Shown here in pieces: positions 6,390 through 6,460 of a stretch of DNA of 6,460 bases. Below the pieces are notes generated by a model. It searched no databases. It was not told the DNA's origin and saw only the letters and a program-made list of their open reading frames with translations. Both the position numbers and the translations under genes were made by a program. This DNA is from Candidatus Omnitrophota bacterium (GTDB lineage Bacteria > Omnitrophota > Gorgyraeia > JACOVV01): the NCBI GenBank assembly GCA_023248175.1, contig JAHFFC010000010.1, positions 1 through 6,460 on the forward strand, in the 5' to 3' direction. Every line of letters starts with the position of its first letter. The stretch's first letter is position 1.

Positions 6390-6416
6390 CCTGCCCTGAG
6401 CAGGGTCGAAGGGTCC
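6390..6416. repeat. Palindromic intergenic repeat element
   Basis: The plus strand contains CCTGC (6390-6394) and GCAGG (6400-6404) around a five-base loop, followed by GTCGAAGGGTCC. The motif resembles the widespread intergenic element with core CCCTTCGACnnnCTCAGGG found in many copies in diverse bacterial genomes. No T-run follows on the minus strand, so it is not a good intrinsic terminator for the tRNA. Copy number cannot be judged from one window. Confidence 0.45.
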
Positions 6417-6436
6417 ATCATCTCTCGGTTCTCAAC

Positions 6437-6460
6437 TGCCCCTACCAGGACTCGAACCTG
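6437..6460 (-). tRNA. 3' end of a tRNA, cut by the window edge
   Basis: The minus strand ends a tRNA: four bases of the 5' T-stem (CAGG), the T-loop TTCGAGT with the invariant TTC and A, the 3' T-stem CCTGG, the acceptor strand TAGGGGC and discriminator A at 6437. The next bases are GTT, so CCA is not encoded. The 5' acceptor strand should read GCCCCTA. The anticodon is outside the window, so the amino acid cannot be assigned. Confidence 0.85.

Noticed and set aside
6390..6404. Hairpin CCTGC/GCAGG as a terminator for the tRNA
   Set aside because: The five-base stem is followed by GA-rich sequence on the minus strand, without a T-run.

Overview
The window carries five protein-coding genes, all on the minus strand, plus the 3' end of a tRNA at the right edge. 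In transcription order (right to left) they are: tRNA fragment, small lipoprotein, outer-membrane porin, GH57 alpha-glucan hydrolase, DUF4912 protein, GH57 1,4-alpha-glucan branching enzyme. The source looks like a Gram-negative bacterium: there is a lipobox lipoprotein, and a signal-peptide beta-barrel protein that ends in phenylalanine. The porin resembles the 'alginate export family' proteins I associate with Nitrospirota and related lineages. The pairing of DUF4912 with DUF1957-type GH57 enzymes fits such groups, and Nitrospirota or a neighbour is my best guess. It is an inference from memory of the families, not a database result.

Right part (about 5580-6460). The partial tRNA lacks an encoded CCA and is followed by a small intergenic repeat zone (CGTCTCT units and a palindromic element). 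A strong sigma70-type promoter (TTGACA, 17 nt, TAAAAT) then drives the lipoprotein gene, whose true start is well inside the longest open frame. Between the lipoprotein and the porin, three copies of the 8-mer GGTGGGAT (one inverted) lie just upstream of a second promoter (TTGACA, 18 nt, TGTTACACT). That promoter gives the porin an untranslated leader of roughly 165 nt, which contains a perfect 10-bp inverted repeat with a competing alternative hairpin.

Middle (4021-5576). The porin gene ends in a textbook intrinsic terminator with an 11-bp perfect stem and six T. The terminator's T-run finishes only six bases before the start codon of the next gene. It therefore separates the porin from the glucan genes, or acts as a partial-readthrough device.

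Left part (1-4018). This is a compact alpha-glucan (glycogen-like) metabolism cassette: an intracellular GH57 amylase/amylopullulanase-type enzyme, then a DUF4912 protein with a TTG start and a very basic N-terminal tail, then a GH57 branching enzyme. The last two are coupled by an ATGA stop/start overlap. Both GH57 enzymes retain their recognisable conserved motifs and the expected catalytic Glu and Asp, and neither has a signal peptide, so branching and hydrolysis of cytoplasmic polyglucan is the likely shared task. A ribosome-binding-site-like AGGGAG at the left edge suggests that the operon continues beyond the window. No CRISPR array, insertion sequence or phage gene is visible, and no gene-free gap exceeds 300 bases.
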